A DNA stretch of 64,000 nucleotides from an uncultured Fibrobacter sp. (GCF_947166265.1 NZ_CAMVDO010000014.1:19551-83550), one strand, 5' to 3'. Numbered from the stretch's first letter, positions 7,344-16,608 are shown. Numbers and translations: made by a program. Notes: generated from the sequence alone by a model not told the origin.

Positions 7344-10300
7344 ATGAATATCTTGGTCTATTTCCTGTTTGCCCTGTCCGGGTTTGCGGGCCTGATTTAC
7401 GAAGGCTCGTGGGCTCGTTACCTTAAACTTTTTCTGGGGCATTCCAGCTACGGCCAGGTGCTCACGCTCTGCATCTATATGGGCGGCCTTGCCATCGGTA
7501 GCTTTGTGGCGGGCAAGATGGTCGAACGTACCAAGCGCCCGCTCCTGGGTTACGGCATTGTGGAACTGGCGATCGGTATTGGCGGGGTGGCCTACCATCC
7601 GCTGTACCTGTGGCTTACGGGAATTTTCTACGACTCCGAATGGACGGCCACGCTCACGCCGCGTGGCGCAGAAATTGCGAAGGTGGTCCTGGCGACGGGT
7701 TCTACGCTCCCGATTGCGATTGCGGTCGGCATGACTTTCCCCTTCATTGCGGCGGGACTCATGCGCAAGAGCGGTGCCGAAGTGTCGCTCCCGATGCTCT
7801 ACTTTACGAACAGTCTCGGTTCTGCTATCGGAATTCTTGCGACAAGTTACCTGTTGATTCCCGAAATCGGAAACCACGCTACCCTGTGCGTGGCAGCCTC
7901 TATCAACTTCCTGCTTGCGGCGGTGTTCAGCTTCATCGGCCTTGCGACATCGCCTGTGCCGACGCGGGAATCGAAGAAACCCGAGGAACAGGACGTGGAC
8001 TATGTGGCCGAACACAAGCTTGCGATGCCGCCGAAAAATGCGTGGCTCTGGATTGCTGCGATTACGGGCCTCACCTCGTTCGTCTACGAAATCGTCTGGA
8101 TCCGTCTGCTTTCGCTGTTGCTGGGTTCTTCGAGCCATAGCTTCGACCAGATGCTTTCGGCGTTTATCTTGGGACTTTCGCTGGGCTCCGCGGTGAGCGG
8201 CAGACTGCTCAAGAAAGATAGCCTCGTCGTGCTTTCGATGGCGCAGATTTTGATGGCCTTCTTCGCGCTTTGCACGTTGTATTTCCACCAGCCCTTCTGG
8301 GGCATGATGAACGAGGCGAACCAGATTTTCAACCCGACTTCCGACGGTTACATTTGCTGGAGCCTGTTCAAGTACGCGCTTTCTCTCTTGTGGATGGTGC
8401 CGACGAGTTTCTTTGCGGGCATGACGCTCCCGCTGATTACCCTGATTCTCACGCGCGCCTTCAAGAGCGAAGCCCCCATCGGAAAGGTCTACGGCTGGAA
8501 TACGCTCGGCTCCATTATCGGCTCGGCAGGCGGTGGACTTCTGCTGTTGCCGATTCTGCAGCTCAAGGGCGCGCTCGTGACGGCAGCTCTGCTCGACTTC
8601 GCCATCGGCTTTATCCTGCTGGTGGTTTACCGCAAGCGTTTCCGCTACAGCGTGATGTTCTACATCATGGTGTGTGTGATGATTATGCCTGCCATCTTCG
8701 TGAAGTTCGATCCGTCGCTCATTACCTCGGGCGTGTTCCGTAGCTACAAGAACATGCACCCGAACGAAAAGATCCAGGTGATTGACGGAAAGACGGCAAC
8801 CATCAGCTTCCACGAATCGCCGGTGCATTACTATGTAAAGACGAACGGCAAGGCCGACGCGAGCATGAGCAAGGACCGTGAGTCCCCGATTTCAAGCGAC
8901 GAACTCACGCAGGCGGCAACCGCCTTTATGCCGATGGCCGTGAAGACCGAACCGTACGATGCCGCGATGGTCGGCTTCGGGAGCGGCATGGGCGCGCATT
9001 ACCTGCTCGCCGACCCCCTGCTCAAGGATTTCGACTGCGTGGAAATCGAGCAGGCGATGATGGACCTTGCAAAGGGATTCTACCCGTGGAACTATCGCGG
9101 CTACGACGATCCGCGCATCCACATTTTCATCGACGATGCGACGACTTTCTTCCATACGAACCGCCGCAAGTACGACATGATTATCAGCGTGCCCTCTAAC
9201 CCGTGGGTGAGCGGCGTGGCAGGGCTCTTTGCGCATGAATTCTACGCCAAGATGCGCCGCTACATGAAACCGGGCGCCCTCTGGGTACAGTGGATTCAGA
9301 CGTACGAATTCAACGATCTCATGTTCCTGAACATTCTGAAGGCGCTCGACACGGTATTCCCGTACGTGAGCCTCTATAAGTCTACCGACGAGCCCGACAT
9401 CATCATGATTGCAAGCGACCAGCCGGTACTGCAGAAGGGCATCGGGCGTTTCTCTACCGATACGGCCCTGGTGGCGGAATTCAACCGCATCCACCGTGAC
9501 CCGGAATTCTTCGGCGAAAGAAACTTCCTCTTCACGAACAAGATGGTTAAGTCGCTGCTTGACGGTGTAAAGCCGAACAGCCTCTTTATCCCGATTGTGG
9601 ACAACAAGGCCGAAGAGGCCCGCTTCGTGCATTCCGAGGCGCATATCGTGAACGTGTTCGACAGCTGCGAAGTCTGCTGGCAACAGTACCTCGACCCCGA
9701 GGACTACGCGCTCCGTCGCCCCGCCCGCGTGAAGGCGATGCTTGCCGAACCGAAGGACGAATTCAAGAAAACCGCGCTGCTCTCTTACGTGGCCGAATTA
9801 AAGAACTCTGCTCATCCGCAACAAACCGAAGATGTTGCTCTTATCGGTCATTCTCGACCAACGGGAGGGAATCCAGGAATTTCAAGTGGCGTCACCCCTG
9901 AGCCCCCCAAGGTCCCTGGGCAAACTAAGGTCACTGAGCTTGCCGAAGTGACCGCTGAACCCACTGCAACAAAGGTCACTGAGCTTGCCGAAGGGCCGAG
10001 CGGTTCCTCTGCCGAAGGGCCGGACTCCCTCGCCGAAGATCCTCGTCTCGTAGCGCTAGAATCTTCCCTCGCGTTCCAGAAGTTCCGCGAAAACTACATC
10101 GAATGGATCCGCACCGTCCCCATGGAAGTCCGCGACACCGACGAAGTCTACGTCAAGGTGCGCGACCTCGTTGCAGCGGGGGCTTTCCCGCGCAGTTTCT
10201 CCGAAGAATTCAACATCATGGAAGCCGCCCGCGAAGGTGTCTACAAGCAGGCTTCGCTCCTCATTGCCGATTTCTTTGACCGCTACGAAATGAACGAGAT

Positions 10301-10469
10301 GGGCGACATCTTCTTGCGCAATTGCATCGTGATATCGCTCCTTGCGGGCGAACCGGAACTTGCAAACGTCATCTACGAAAGCGCCATCCAGAAAAACGAG
10401 GACTTCTTCGCTGTCGAAAAGCGCCTCATCGAACGTGAAATCCAGCGCTCCAGAAGAAACGGAAAGTAA
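7344..10469 (+). CDS. Fused polytopic-membrane / spermidine-synthase-like protein
   Basis: The 1041-residue protein starts with two related membrane bundles: GLIYEGSWARYLKLFLG near residue 14 and FVYEIVWIRLLSLLLG near residue 247 share the same pattern, so the membrane part is internally duplicated. A spermidine-synthase-like Rossmann domain follows (about residues 480-790), with the glycine-rich loop GFGSGMGAHY near 542, VEIEQAM, a DDATTFF motif and YDMIISVPSNPW near 610. True spermidine synthases have an Asp-containing YD-DSSDP-type loop at the last site; here it is VPSNPW, so aminopropyl transfer is doubtful. Residues ~830-900 are an in-frame insertion made of genomic palindromes. A helical C-terminal region follows. 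Substrate unknown. Confidence 0.7.
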   Translation: MNILVYFLFALSGFAGLIYEGSWARYLKLFLGHSSYGQVLTLCIYMGGLAIGSFVAGKMVERTKRPLLGYGIVELAIGIGGVAYHPLYLWLTGIFYDSEWTATLTPRGAEIAKVVLATGSTLPIAIAVGMTFPFIAAGLMRKSGAEVSLPMLYFTNSLGSAIGILATSYLLIPEIGNHATLCVAASINFLLAAVFSFIGLATSPVPTRESKKPEEQDVDYVAEHKLAMPPKNAWLWIAAITGLTSFVYEIVWIRLLSLLLGSSSHSFDQMLSAFILGLSLGSAVSGRLLKKDSLVVLSMAQILMAFFALCTLYFHQPFWGMMNEANQIFNPTSDGYICWSLFKYALSLLWMVPTSFFAGMTLPLITLILTRAFKSEAPIGKVYGWNTLGSIIGSAGGGLLLLPILQLKGALVTAALLDFAIGFILLVVYRKRFRYSVMFYIMVCVMIMPAIFVKFDPSLITSGVFRSYKNMHPNEKIQVIDGKTATISFHESPVHYYVKTNGKADASMSKDRESPISSDELTQAATAFMPMAVKTEPYDAAMVGFGSGMGAHYLLADPLLKDFDCVEIEQAMMDLAKGFYPWNYRGYDDPRIHIFIDDATTFFHTNRRKYDMIISVPSNPWVSGVAGLFAHEFYAKMRRYMKPGALWVQWIQTYEFNDLMFLNILKALDTVFPYVSLYKSTDEPDIIMIASDQPVLQKGIGRFSTDTALVAEFNRIHRDPEFFGERNFLFTNKMVKSLLDGVKPNSLFIPIVDNKAEEARFVHSEAHIVNVFDSCEVCWQQYLDPEDYALRRPARVKAMLAEPKDEFKKTALLSYVAELKNSAHPQQTEDVALIGHSRPTGGNPGISSGVTPEPPKVPGQTKVTELAEVTAEPTATKVTELAEGPSGSSAEGPDSLAEDPRLVALESSLAFQKFRENYIEWIRTVPMEVRDTDEVYVKVRDLVAAGAFPRSFSEEFNIMEAAREGVYKQASLLIADFFDRYEMNEMGDIFLRNCIVISLLAGEPELANVIYESAIQKNEDFFAVEKRLIEREIQRSRRNGK
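9838..10045 (+). repeat. Palindromic-repeat cluster inserted in frame within the coding sequence
   Basis: This stretch encodes low-complexity text such as KVTELAEVT and KVTELAEGP, unlike the flanking protein. It holds one perfect element at 9929-9953 (7-bp arms GGTCACT and AGTGACC around the core GAGCTTGCCGA), a degenerate copy at 9974-9997 and further partial units (CTCTGCCGAAGGGCC, CCCTCGCCGAAG). The same core occurs inside bioW at 58747 and, in variants, between genes at 33849 and 63745. Confidence 0.75.
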
Positions 10470-10514
10470 ACTCAAATTTTATTTTTAGGACAAATTTAAT
10501 TAGGAAGGAAAAAG

Positions 10515-13187
10515 ATGAAAAGAATAACCCTGATGATGGCGCTTGCACTTGCCGCTTTCGCCTTTTCCATGGACTATTCGGGAAACGTGTTCCTGAATCC
10601 AAGAGTTAAAAGCATATATGTCTCGCCGGGGTGTCCGAATAGGGATTCTTTGGGCCATGTGCTCAAAAAGAGCGAAAACGACGTCTTGCTTAAGAGCAAG
10701 GACAAGTTCGGGTGGTACAAGTATGCCGTCAAGAACTTGCTCGATGGCGATACCATTGCGCCTTTCTGCTTTTACAGCGGAGAGCAGGATACCCTTGTAG
10801 AAGATGTCTACGACGAGGGTGAACTGGTCGGCTATTCCAGGACGTACTATTATAGTGCAACCCGCGTATTTTCGGAATCTGACTTTGACAAGCAGAAAAA
10901 CCTGTATATCGATTTCTGGGGAAGTTCCACTTACCACAAGAAGGTGACTCCTCCGGTGGTCTATTTCAAGACCGATTGGAAAAACAACTATGTCGTGTTG
11001 GATGGCTATCGCTTCGTCCCGGTAACCAAGAAAAACTCGAAGGGCTGGTACGTTGTAAGTAATGAATTCAAGTCCATGTATGTCAGGATGGATATCAAGG
11101 TCGATTCCGTACAGACGACCGAGTACGAGGTCGTTAGTCGCTGCAAGAAAGATGATGATGGCTATTGTATCATTGACGACGAAACGGGGTCTACCATTAT
11201 TGAACGCGACACGATAGGTTCGCGCAAGGTCTGGAAACATGTCTACGATACGCTTGCGACCGATACGCTTTATCATGCATACGACGGCCTGATTTCGTTT
11301 ACGGATCAACCTGAACATTGCCAGGGGCACTTTATCTATAAGGATTTCTACAATGTGGGTGGCTCCTATACCAGTGAATATTTCTGCTTCAAATCCGAGC
11401 TGGGTATCAAGCCTCACGACACGCTCTATGTTTTTGAAAATCCGAAAAAGGCGCACGAAACGCTGGTGCGCACCAAGGAACCCGAAGCCCTCAAGACTCT
11501 GCACGTAATCCCGCCGCAGATCGCAAAATGGTTCGGTGAAACGCCTACCTTCAGCACCGACGGAAAAAACTTTACGGATATGGACGTAGAAACGGGGCAC
11601 TGTGGCTGGTATTCGACACTTTTCTTTGAAGAGAAAATTCCGACCAAGGCGACCTTCTATAACGCAGAAGATCACTCGCTCACGTTTGCCAAAAAAGTGA
11701 ACATCGATTCCCTGTTCAAGAAATTGAAAACAAATGAACTGTTCTATGTGCCAAATGACCCGGAAAAGGTTTACTGGTATGCCGAAGATCCGAACTACGA
11801 GGGAATTTGTAGTGTGCACCTGCAGGGCATTGTCTACGATACCGATGCGGAACTGCATCCGGCATTCTCCTGCTATGCGATGGGTGGCGAAGGTTGCCAG
11901 GTGGGTGCCCAGGGGGTAGAACCTATCGAGGCGCAGGCGGCGGTGAACGCCTGTATTGGAGTGACTCCTGGAATTGTGGGACTAATCCTTGGCGACGACC
12001 ACAAGCCGGTTCTTACCAAGGCGGGCGAAAGGTGCTTTATTAATTCCGATTTTTTTAACCAGCTGTTCAATTCGACCGATGGCGTCAACGAAACTTCTTG
12101 TTCCACGATTCCGTTTACCCTGAATAGTTTGGGCAAGTGGGAATTCTCCTCGGATTATTATACCTCTCCGGGAGCTCCTGTAGTCGGTGGTTACTATCCT
12201 GCCGAGTTAACCGAAGATGGCGATATCGTTGCCGGAACTCCGCTTCCGGAGGCGAGGAAAAAGCGCCCTGCCGAAGGCCCCGTGTTTATCGGCCCGGTAC
12301 TCCGTGAACTGGACTCTACCGAAAAGGTCATGAAGATGAACGTCCTGTGTCAGGGAATTGGGTGGAATAAGGGCATCGATTGTACAGGACTGTTTGCAAA
12401 TGGCGATGACCTTAACATGCCGATATCCAGCTATTTGGGCATTTCGGGAGGTAGCTCGCTTTGCGTTTGGGGATGGTCTTGCTCGAGCGATGCACCCGAA
12501 GGCTGGACGTTCTTTGATTCCTATGAAAAGGTGAGCACCCGTGAAGGGGGAAATCCCCGTTGGTCGTCTACAACTCCGGGACGAAACCAGCATTTCTGCT
12601 TTGAAAGCCATGCCAAGTTCACCTACAAGAAAGGGCAAAAATTTGGCGTCCGTGGCGATGACGACATCTGGATCTTTATCGGAGGAAAGCTCGCGATCGA
12701 CTTGGGCGGCACTCACATGGCCGCTCCCGGATATGCCGACTTGTCCCTCCTGACCGACAAGAACGACGAACCGCTCGTTGTCGGAAACACCTACGATATC
12801 GACATCTTCTTCTGTGACCGTCGTACCACGATGAGCAACATGAACATCTTCAGCAACATTTATCTGGACCAGTCCGATGTGGCGGAACGGATGAAACCCT
12901 GCGAAGTGGAAGTCGAAGACGTCTTTGAAGAAGATCCTGAACATCTGGGAGAAAAGGCTATCGGCATGACCCGTGCCGCAAAGTCGAATCTGCGTGTCGG
13001 CGTGCAAGCCCTCCGCATAGAAGTCTCCGGGCTTACCGCAAATGAACCCGTGGCTCTCCTCGACCTGCAGGGCCGCGTCATTGCAAGCCGCAGGGCATCT
13101 TCTTCCACAATGCAGTTTGAAGTAAGGAATGCTGGCCGCTATATCGTCAAGACCAGGACGGGCAGCGCTTTAATCACTGTGAAATAA
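10515..13187 (+). CDS. Secreted fibro-slime domain protein with T9SS-like C-terminal tail
   Basis: An 890-residue protein with signal peptide (MKRITLMMALALAAFAFS) and a strong ribosome site (AGGAAGGAAAAAG). The fibro-slime domain lies at about residues 595-795. Its signature is the GDDDIWIFIGGKLAIDLGG stretch near residue 713, followed by GNTYDIDIFFCDRR. The last ~70 residues (LLDLQGRVIASRRA...GRYIVKTRTGSALITVK) resemble the type A sorting tails of type IX secretion, so it is probably outer-membrane attached or secreted. Residues 20-590 are unrecognised. Fibro-slime proteins are known from Fibrobacter, where they are thought to take part in cell-surface or fibre adhesion; the exact role here is inference. 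A strong terminator follows. Confidence 0.8.
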   Translation: MKRITLMMALALAAFAFSMDYSGNVFLNPRVKSIYVSPGCPNRDSLGHVLKKSENDVLLKSKDKFGWYKYAVKNLLDGDTIAPFCFYSGEQDTLVEDVYDEGELVGYSRTYYYSATRVFSESDFDKQKNLYIDFWGSSTYHKKVTPPVVYFKTDWKNNYVVLDGYRFVPVTKKNSKGWYVVSNEFKSMYVRMDIKVDSVQTTEYEVVSRCKKDDDGYCIIDDETGSTIIERDTIGSRKVWKHVYDTLATDTLYHAYDGLISFTDQPEHCQGHFIYKDFYNVGGSYTSEYFCFKSELGIKPHDTLYVFENPKKAHETLVRTKEPEALKTLHVIPPQIAKWFGETPTFSTDGKNFTDMDVETGHCGWYSTLFFEEKIPTKATFYNAEDHSLTFAKKVNIDSLFKKLKTNELFYVPNDPEKVYWYAEDPNYEGICSVHLQGIVYDTDAELHPAFSCYAMGGEGCQVGAQGVEPIEAQAAVNACIGVTPGIVGLILGDDHKPVLTKAGERCFINSDFFNQLFNSTDGVNETSCSTIPFTLNSLGKWEFSSDYYTSPGAPVVGGYYPAELTEDGDIVAGTPLPEARKKRPAEGPVFIGPVLRELDSTEKVMKMNVLCQGIGWNKGIDCTGLFANGDDLNMPISSYLGISGGSSLCVWGWSCSSDAPEGWTFFDSYEKVSTREGGNPRWSSTTPGRNQHFCFESHAKFTYKKGQKFGVRGDDDIWIFIGGKLAIDLGGTHMAAPGYADLSLLTDKNDEPLVVGNTYDIDIFFCDRRTTMSNMNIFSNIYLDQSDVAERMKPCEVEVEDVFEEDPEHLGEKAIGMTRAAKSNLRVGVQALRIEVSGLTANEPVALLDLQGRVIASRRASSSTMQFEVRNAGRYIVKTRTGSALITVK

Positions 13188-13190
13188 GAA

Positions 13191-13221
13191 AAAAGGCATG
13201 CCCGCGCAGGCATGCCTTTTT
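13191..13221. terminator. Bidirectional terminator between convergent genes
   Basis: AAAAGGCATGC (13191-13201) pairs with GCATGCCTTTT (13210-13220). A on one side and T on the other serve the fibro-slime gene on the plus strand and the thioesterase gene on the minus strand. Confidence 0.85.
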
Positions 13222-13240
13222 TAATGTTTCTATAATGTTT

Positions 13241-13651
13241 CTATTCAGTCACGAATTCGAACTTGGCAAAGCTGCTGGGCAGTTCCCGCGTGGGCCGTCC
13301 GCCCTTGGTCATGCAGTGCAGCGACGATCCCGTAGTGCAAAGGTTCCCGTTCACGAAAACTTTGTATTCAAAGCGGAACTTGAGCGTCCCTTCGCGCACC
13401 ATGGTGGTTTCTATGTCCACGAATTCCCCGTAGTGGGTAGGCTGCCTGTACTTGACGTTTAGCTCCAGGACCGGGGCGGCAAAGCCTTCCGCTTCCATGT
13501 CGGCGTAGCTTGCGTTTGCGGTGCGGAAAAATTCGGTGCGGGCCTGTTCGAACCATACGGCGTAAACGGAGTGGTGGACAATTCCCATCTGGTCCGTTTC
13601 TGCATAGCGGACTTCAATTCTTGCGGTGTGCTTGTGTGTGCAAATTTCCAT
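13241..13651 (-). CDS. YbgC/FcbC-type acyl-CoA thioesterase (hot-dog fold)
   Basis: The 136-residue product is the usual length for the 4-hydroxybenzoyl-CoA thioesterase / YbgC family. The family signature is at residues 13-40: EVRYAETDQMGIVHHSVY then WFEQAR, with the catalytic aspartate D20. It should hydrolyse acyl-CoA thioesters in the cytosol; substrate chain length cannot be told. In other bacteria ybgC often sits with tol-pal genes, but here it stands alone between terminators. TATATT ends only six bases before the ATG with no ribosome site, suggesting a leaderless message. Confidence 0.82.
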   Translation of the reverse strand: MEICTHKHTARIEVRYAETDQMGIVHHSVYAVWFEQARTEFFRTANASYADMEAEGFAAPVLELNVKYRQPTHYGEFVDIETTMVREGTLKFRFEYKVFVNGNLCTTGSSLHCMTKGGRPTRELPSSFAKFEFVTE

Positions 13652-13753
13652 GCCCCAAATATATATAAAAGGGGCGAAAACTCGATGCGAACCTTGTTTT
13701 TTTGATTCTGTTTATTACATTATTCATGCAAATTGCCAGAAAAAGGAGAACAA

Positions 13754-14638
13754 ATGAAAAATACCCTCAAGTATGTGTCTGCGTTTGCTGTTGCAGGGGC
13801 TCTCGTCGCTTGCGATTCTTCGACCTCGTCGGACGGCGGTTCCCCGTACGGTGACCTCAAGTACACCGCCCCTGTAAAACAGGGGAACGTGACGGGGCGT
13901 TGCGATGTCTATGCGACGTCCTCGTCGGTGACTATGATTGCCAGCGCGGAAGAGTTCGGCTCGACATTTAGGGCGGAAGAATCGGGAACCTGGAATGCAG
14001 ACGGGTCTTATTATGTCTTGGTAGACTATCGTATGTCGGGGCTGTTCTTGATGGAGGTTGACGATGTGTGCAAAAATATGAAGGACAGGTTCGGTGCCGA
14101 CTATGTCGTGTGTTCCGAGGACCGTGTCGTTACGGATCGCAGCATCCCGAAAGACGCTGCGCGTCCTCTGGATGGTGAGTTGATTCAGGAAATGGTCGAG
14201 GGTCTGACGAAAAGATGCGATAATTTCCGCGAAAATATGCAGGAAGTGGCTGATAAGTTTAGTGAAAGCCCGGGGGATGTTTCCGCGGAGCGGGCGGTTT
14301 CTTGCGATGTCGATGTCGCGGGAAATATCGTGACCCAGAAAATCGTCTTCCCGAGTAGGACGGTGACTGTCGTGGGCGAGTACAGGGGCGATTACATCAC
14401 TATCACGGAATCCTATACCGGTGTTGACGCGGCGACCCTGCAGGCTGTATGCGATACTTACAAGTCTGATGCGGAATCGGTGAATGTCGTTTGCGACGGT
14501 GCGACGATTACCTCGACGGAGCTTACGGAAGGTGCTCCGCTGGAATCGATTGTTTCTTTCTATAGGGACGGCTTGTGCCCGGCCTTCTTGAGTGGAAACC
14601 TCACTCTTGAAGAATTGTGGTTCGAGGATTTCGAGTAA
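13754..14638 (+). CDS. Lipoprotein of unknown function
   Basis: The start at 13754 is set by AAAGGAG eight bases upstream; the in-frame TTG at 13733 is rejected. The 294-residue product has a lipobox at the end of a 19-residue signal (GALVAC followed by DSSTSS), so it is a lipid-anchored envelope protein. The mature part has several cysteines and two related segments (around residues 35-150 and 175-285), each with a C-D-V-x start (GRCDVYA, VSCDVDV) and a later C-x-(F/G)-D-like region, so it may be a two-domain repeat. No known motif was recognised. A strong terminator follows. Confidence 0.65.
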   Translation: MKNTLKYVSAFAVAGALVACDSSTSSDGGSPYGDLKYTAPVKQGNVTGRCDVYATSSSVTMIASAEEFGSTFRAEESGTWNADGSYYVLVDYRMSGLFLMEVDDVCKNMKDRFGADYVVCSEDRVVTDRSIPKDAARPLDGELIQEMVEGLTKRCDNFRENMQEVADKFSESPGDVSAERAVSCDVDVAGNIVTQKIVFPSRTVTVVGEYRGDYITITESYTGVDAATLQAVCDTYKSDAESVNVVCDGATITSTELTEGAPLESIVSFYRDGLCPAFLSGNLTLEELWFEDFE

Positions 14639-14667
14639 TACCAGATAGGGAAGTTTTATTAGTATCG

Positions 14668-14699
14668 AGGCCTTCTCCGGTAGGGAGAGGGCCTTTTTT
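14668..14699 (+). terminator. Rho-independent terminator after the lipoprotein gene
   Basis: AGGCCTTCTCC (14668-14678), loop GGTA, GGGAGAGGGCCT, then five T. The 11-bp stem isolates the lipoprotein gene from the tRNA-tuf operon. Confidence 0.85.
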
Positions 14700-14804
14700 A
14701 GGAACTTTAAACTTTATCAACAGTCTATTCACACTATTTTGTCTATTGTGTATACAGGTTTCTTGAAAAAAATCATTTTTTTTTGAAAAAAACGCCGAAT
14801 TTCG

Positions 14805-14834
14805 TTGACAAAACAGGGAAAAACTTATTAAATT
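14805..14834 (+). promoter_or_regulatory. Promoter of the tRNA-tuf operon
   Basis: TTGACA (14805-14810) is followed after 18 bases by TAAATT (14829-14834), 37 bases before the first tRNA. A long A/T-rich stretch upstream (14760-14800) could act as an UP element, as expected for a stable-RNA promoter. Confidence 0.7.
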
Positions 14835-14871
14835 TGGCTCACTCCTATCTACAGTAATGAAAATAGGATAT

Positions 14872-14944
14872 GCCAAAGTAGCTCAGCTGGTAGAGCAGCT
14901 GATTTGTAATCAGCCGGTCGTAGGTTCGATTCCTATCTTTGGCT
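14872..14944 (+). tRNA. tRNA-Thr (anticodon TGT)
   Basis: The acceptor GCCAAAG pairs with CTTTGGC, with discriminator T. The D arm (TAGCTCAGCTGGTAGAGCA) and T arm (GTAGGTTCGATTCCTAT) are clear, and the anticodon loop TTTGTAA gives TGT. CCA is not encoded. Confidence 0.95.
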
Positions 14945-14953
14945 CGACATAAT

Positions 14954-15036
14954 GGGTCGTTGCCCGAGTGGTTAAAGGGGACGGACTGTAAATCCGTTGG
15001 CTTACGCCTACCGTGGTTCGAAACCACGACGGCCCA
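14954..15036 (+). tRNA. tRNA-Tyr (anticodon GTA)
   Basis: A type II tRNA of 83 bases with acceptor GGGTCGT / ACGGCCC, discriminator A, long variable arm (TTGGCTTACGCCTA) and anticodon loop CTGTAAA giving GTA. CCA is not encoded. Confidence 0.95.
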
Positions 15037-15044
15037 CGACAATC

Positions 15045-15077
15045 AAGCCCTACGGTGTCTAAGGCATCGTAGGGCTT
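15045..15077 (+). other. Long hairpin between tRNA-Tyr and tRNA-Thr
   Basis: AAGCCCTACGGTG (15045-15057) pairs with CATCGTAGGGCTT (15065-15077) over 13 bp with one G-U, leaving a 7-base loop. No T run follows, so it is more likely a processing or stability element than a terminator. It ends two bases before the next tRNA. Confidence 0.7.
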
Positions 15078-15079
15078 AT

Positions 15080-15151
<72 letters not shown>

Positions 15152-15173
15152 CTCACTAAATGGAGATAGAATC

Positions 15174-16358
15174 ATGGCAAAAGAACATTTTGACAGAAGC
15201 AAGCCGCACTGCAACATCGGCACCATCGGCCACGTTGACCACGGCAAGACCACTCTGACCGCCGCAATCTGCACGACCCTCGCTGCACGCGGCCTCGCCG
15301 CCGCCAAGCGTTTCGACGAAATCGACAACGCTCCCGAAGAAAAGGCCCGTGGTATCACGATCAACACTTCTCACGTCGAATACACCACTGCAAACCGTCA
15401 CTACGCTCACGTCGACTGCCCGGGGCACGCCGACTACGTTAAGAACATGGTGACCGGTGCTGCCCAGATGGACGGCGCTATCCTCGTCGTGGCCGCTACT
15501 GACGGCCCGATGCCCCAGACCCGTGAACACATCCTCCTCGCTCACCAGGTGGGCGTGCCGAAGATCGTCGTGTTCATGAACAAGGTCGACATGGTGGACG
15601 ACGAAGAACTCCTCGACCTCGTGGAAATGGAAGTTCGCGACCTTCTGTCCAAGTACGAATTTGACGGCGACAACACCCCGATCATCCGCGGTTCCGCCCT
15701 CAAGGCCCTCGAAGGCGACCCTGCCTACCAGGACAAGATCATGGAACTCATGGACGCCTGCGACACCTACATCCCGCTGCCGGCCCGCGAAACCGAAAAG
15801 CCGTTCCTGATGCCGATCGAAGACGTGTTCACCATCACCGGTCGTGGCACTGTCGCTACCGGTCGTATCGAACGCGGCGTGGTTCACCTGAACGACAAGG
15901 TCGAACGCGTTGGTCTCGGCGAAACTGCCGAATACGTCGTTACCGGCGTTGAAATGTTCCGCAAGCTCCTCGACGACGCCCAGGCTGGCGACAACGTCGG
16001 TCTGCTCCTCCGCGGCGCAGAAAAGAAGGACATCAGCCGCGGCCAGGTGCTCGCAGCTCCGAAGTCCGTGACTCCGCACGCCGAGTTCAAGGCAGAAATC
16101 TACGTTCTTACGAAGGACGAAGGTGGCCGTCACACACCGTTCATGAACGGCTACCGTCCTCAGTTCTACTTCCGCACCACCGACGTGACTGGCACGATCC
16201 AGCTTCCGGAAGGTGTCGAAATGGTGACTCCGGGTGACACCGTGACCATCCACGTGAACCTGATCGCCCCGGTGGCAATGGAAAAGCAGCTCCGCTTCGC
16301 AATCCGCGAAGGTGGCCGTACCGTTGGCGCTGGCTCCGTAACCGAAATCATCAAGTAA
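15174..16358 (+). CDS. tuf: Translation elongation factor Tu
   Basis: EF-Tu, a GTPase that brings aminoacyl-tRNA to the ribosome. The 394-residue length is normal. G motifs are GHVDHGKTT (residues ~19-27), DCPGHADY (~81-88) and NKVDMVDD (~136). The conserved end [14 protein letters not shown] is intact. GGAGATAG precedes the ATG. It is the first protein gene of an operon led by three tRNAs, the arrangement of the bacterial tRNA-tufB cluster, although the tRNA-Gly found there in E. coli is missing. Codon use is strongly biased, as expected for a highly expressed gene. Confidence 0.98.
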   Translation: MAKEHFDRSKPHCNIGTIGHVDHGKTTLTAAICTTLAARGLAAAKRFDEIDNAPEEKARGITINTSHVEYTTANRHYAHVDCPGHADYVKNMVTGAAQMDGAILVVAATDGPMPQTREHILLAHQVGVPKIVVFMNKVDMVDDEELLDLVEMEVRDLLSKYEFDGDNTPIIRGSALKALEGDPAYQDKIMELMDACDTYIPLPARETEKPFLMPIEDVFTITGRGTVATGRIERGVVHLNDKVERVGLGETAEYVVTGVEMFRKLLDDAQAGDNVGLLLRGAEKKDISRGQVLAAPKSVTPHAEFKAEIYVLTKDEGGRHTPFMNGYRPQFYFRTTDVTGTIQLPEGVEMVTPGDTVTIHVNLIAPVAMEKQLRFAIREGGRTVGAGSVTEIIK

Positions 16359-16370
16359 TCGGATAATAAA

Positions 16371-16523
16371 ATGCCCAGAGAACTCATCACGCTCGAATGC
16401 ACCGAATGCAATCAGCGCAACTATGACTGCGACAAGAACAAGCGTCTTCACCCCTCTCGCGTAGAGTACAAGAAGTATTGCCCGTTCTGCCGCAAGCATA
16501 CTGTTCACAAGGAAACCAAGTAA
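16371..16523 (+). CDS. rpmG: Ribosomal protein bL33
   Basis: A 50-residue protein starting [18 protein letters not shown] and ending KHTVHKETK. Two CxxC pairs (CTEC near residue 10 and CPFC near residue 38) form the zinc ribbon of the Zn-containing L33 type. It lies 12 bases after tuf and 12 bases before tRNA-Trp, the usual position of rpmG ahead of secE. Confidence 0.95.
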   Translation: MPRELITLECTECNQRNYDCDKNKRLHPSRVEYKKYCPFCRKHTVHKETK

Positions 16524-16535
16524 GGAAGTCCGAAT

Positions 16536-16608
16536 AGGTCGGTAGCTCAATTGGTAGAGTCACGGTCTCCAAAACCGTTGGTTGGGGGTTCGAGTCCCTC
16601 CCGACCTG
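16536..16608 (+). tRNA. tRNA-Trp (anticodon CCA)
   Basis: Acceptor AGGTCGG pairs with CCGACCT, discriminator G. The anticodon loop CTCCAAA gives CCA. T arm GGGGGTTCGAGTCCCTC. Placement between rpmG and secE is common in bacteria. CCA end not encoded. Confidence 0.95.

Noticed and set aside
7131..8828. A 565-residue minus-strand frame over the start of the membrane/spermidine-synthase-like gene.
   Set aside because: Arg/His-rich shadow translation opposite a gene with clear membrane segments and domain motifs.
15045..15077. Hairpin between tRNA-Tyr and tRNA-Thr as a transcription terminator.
   Set aside because: No T run follows, and the next tRNA and tuf must be transcribed through it; it is listed as a structural element instead.
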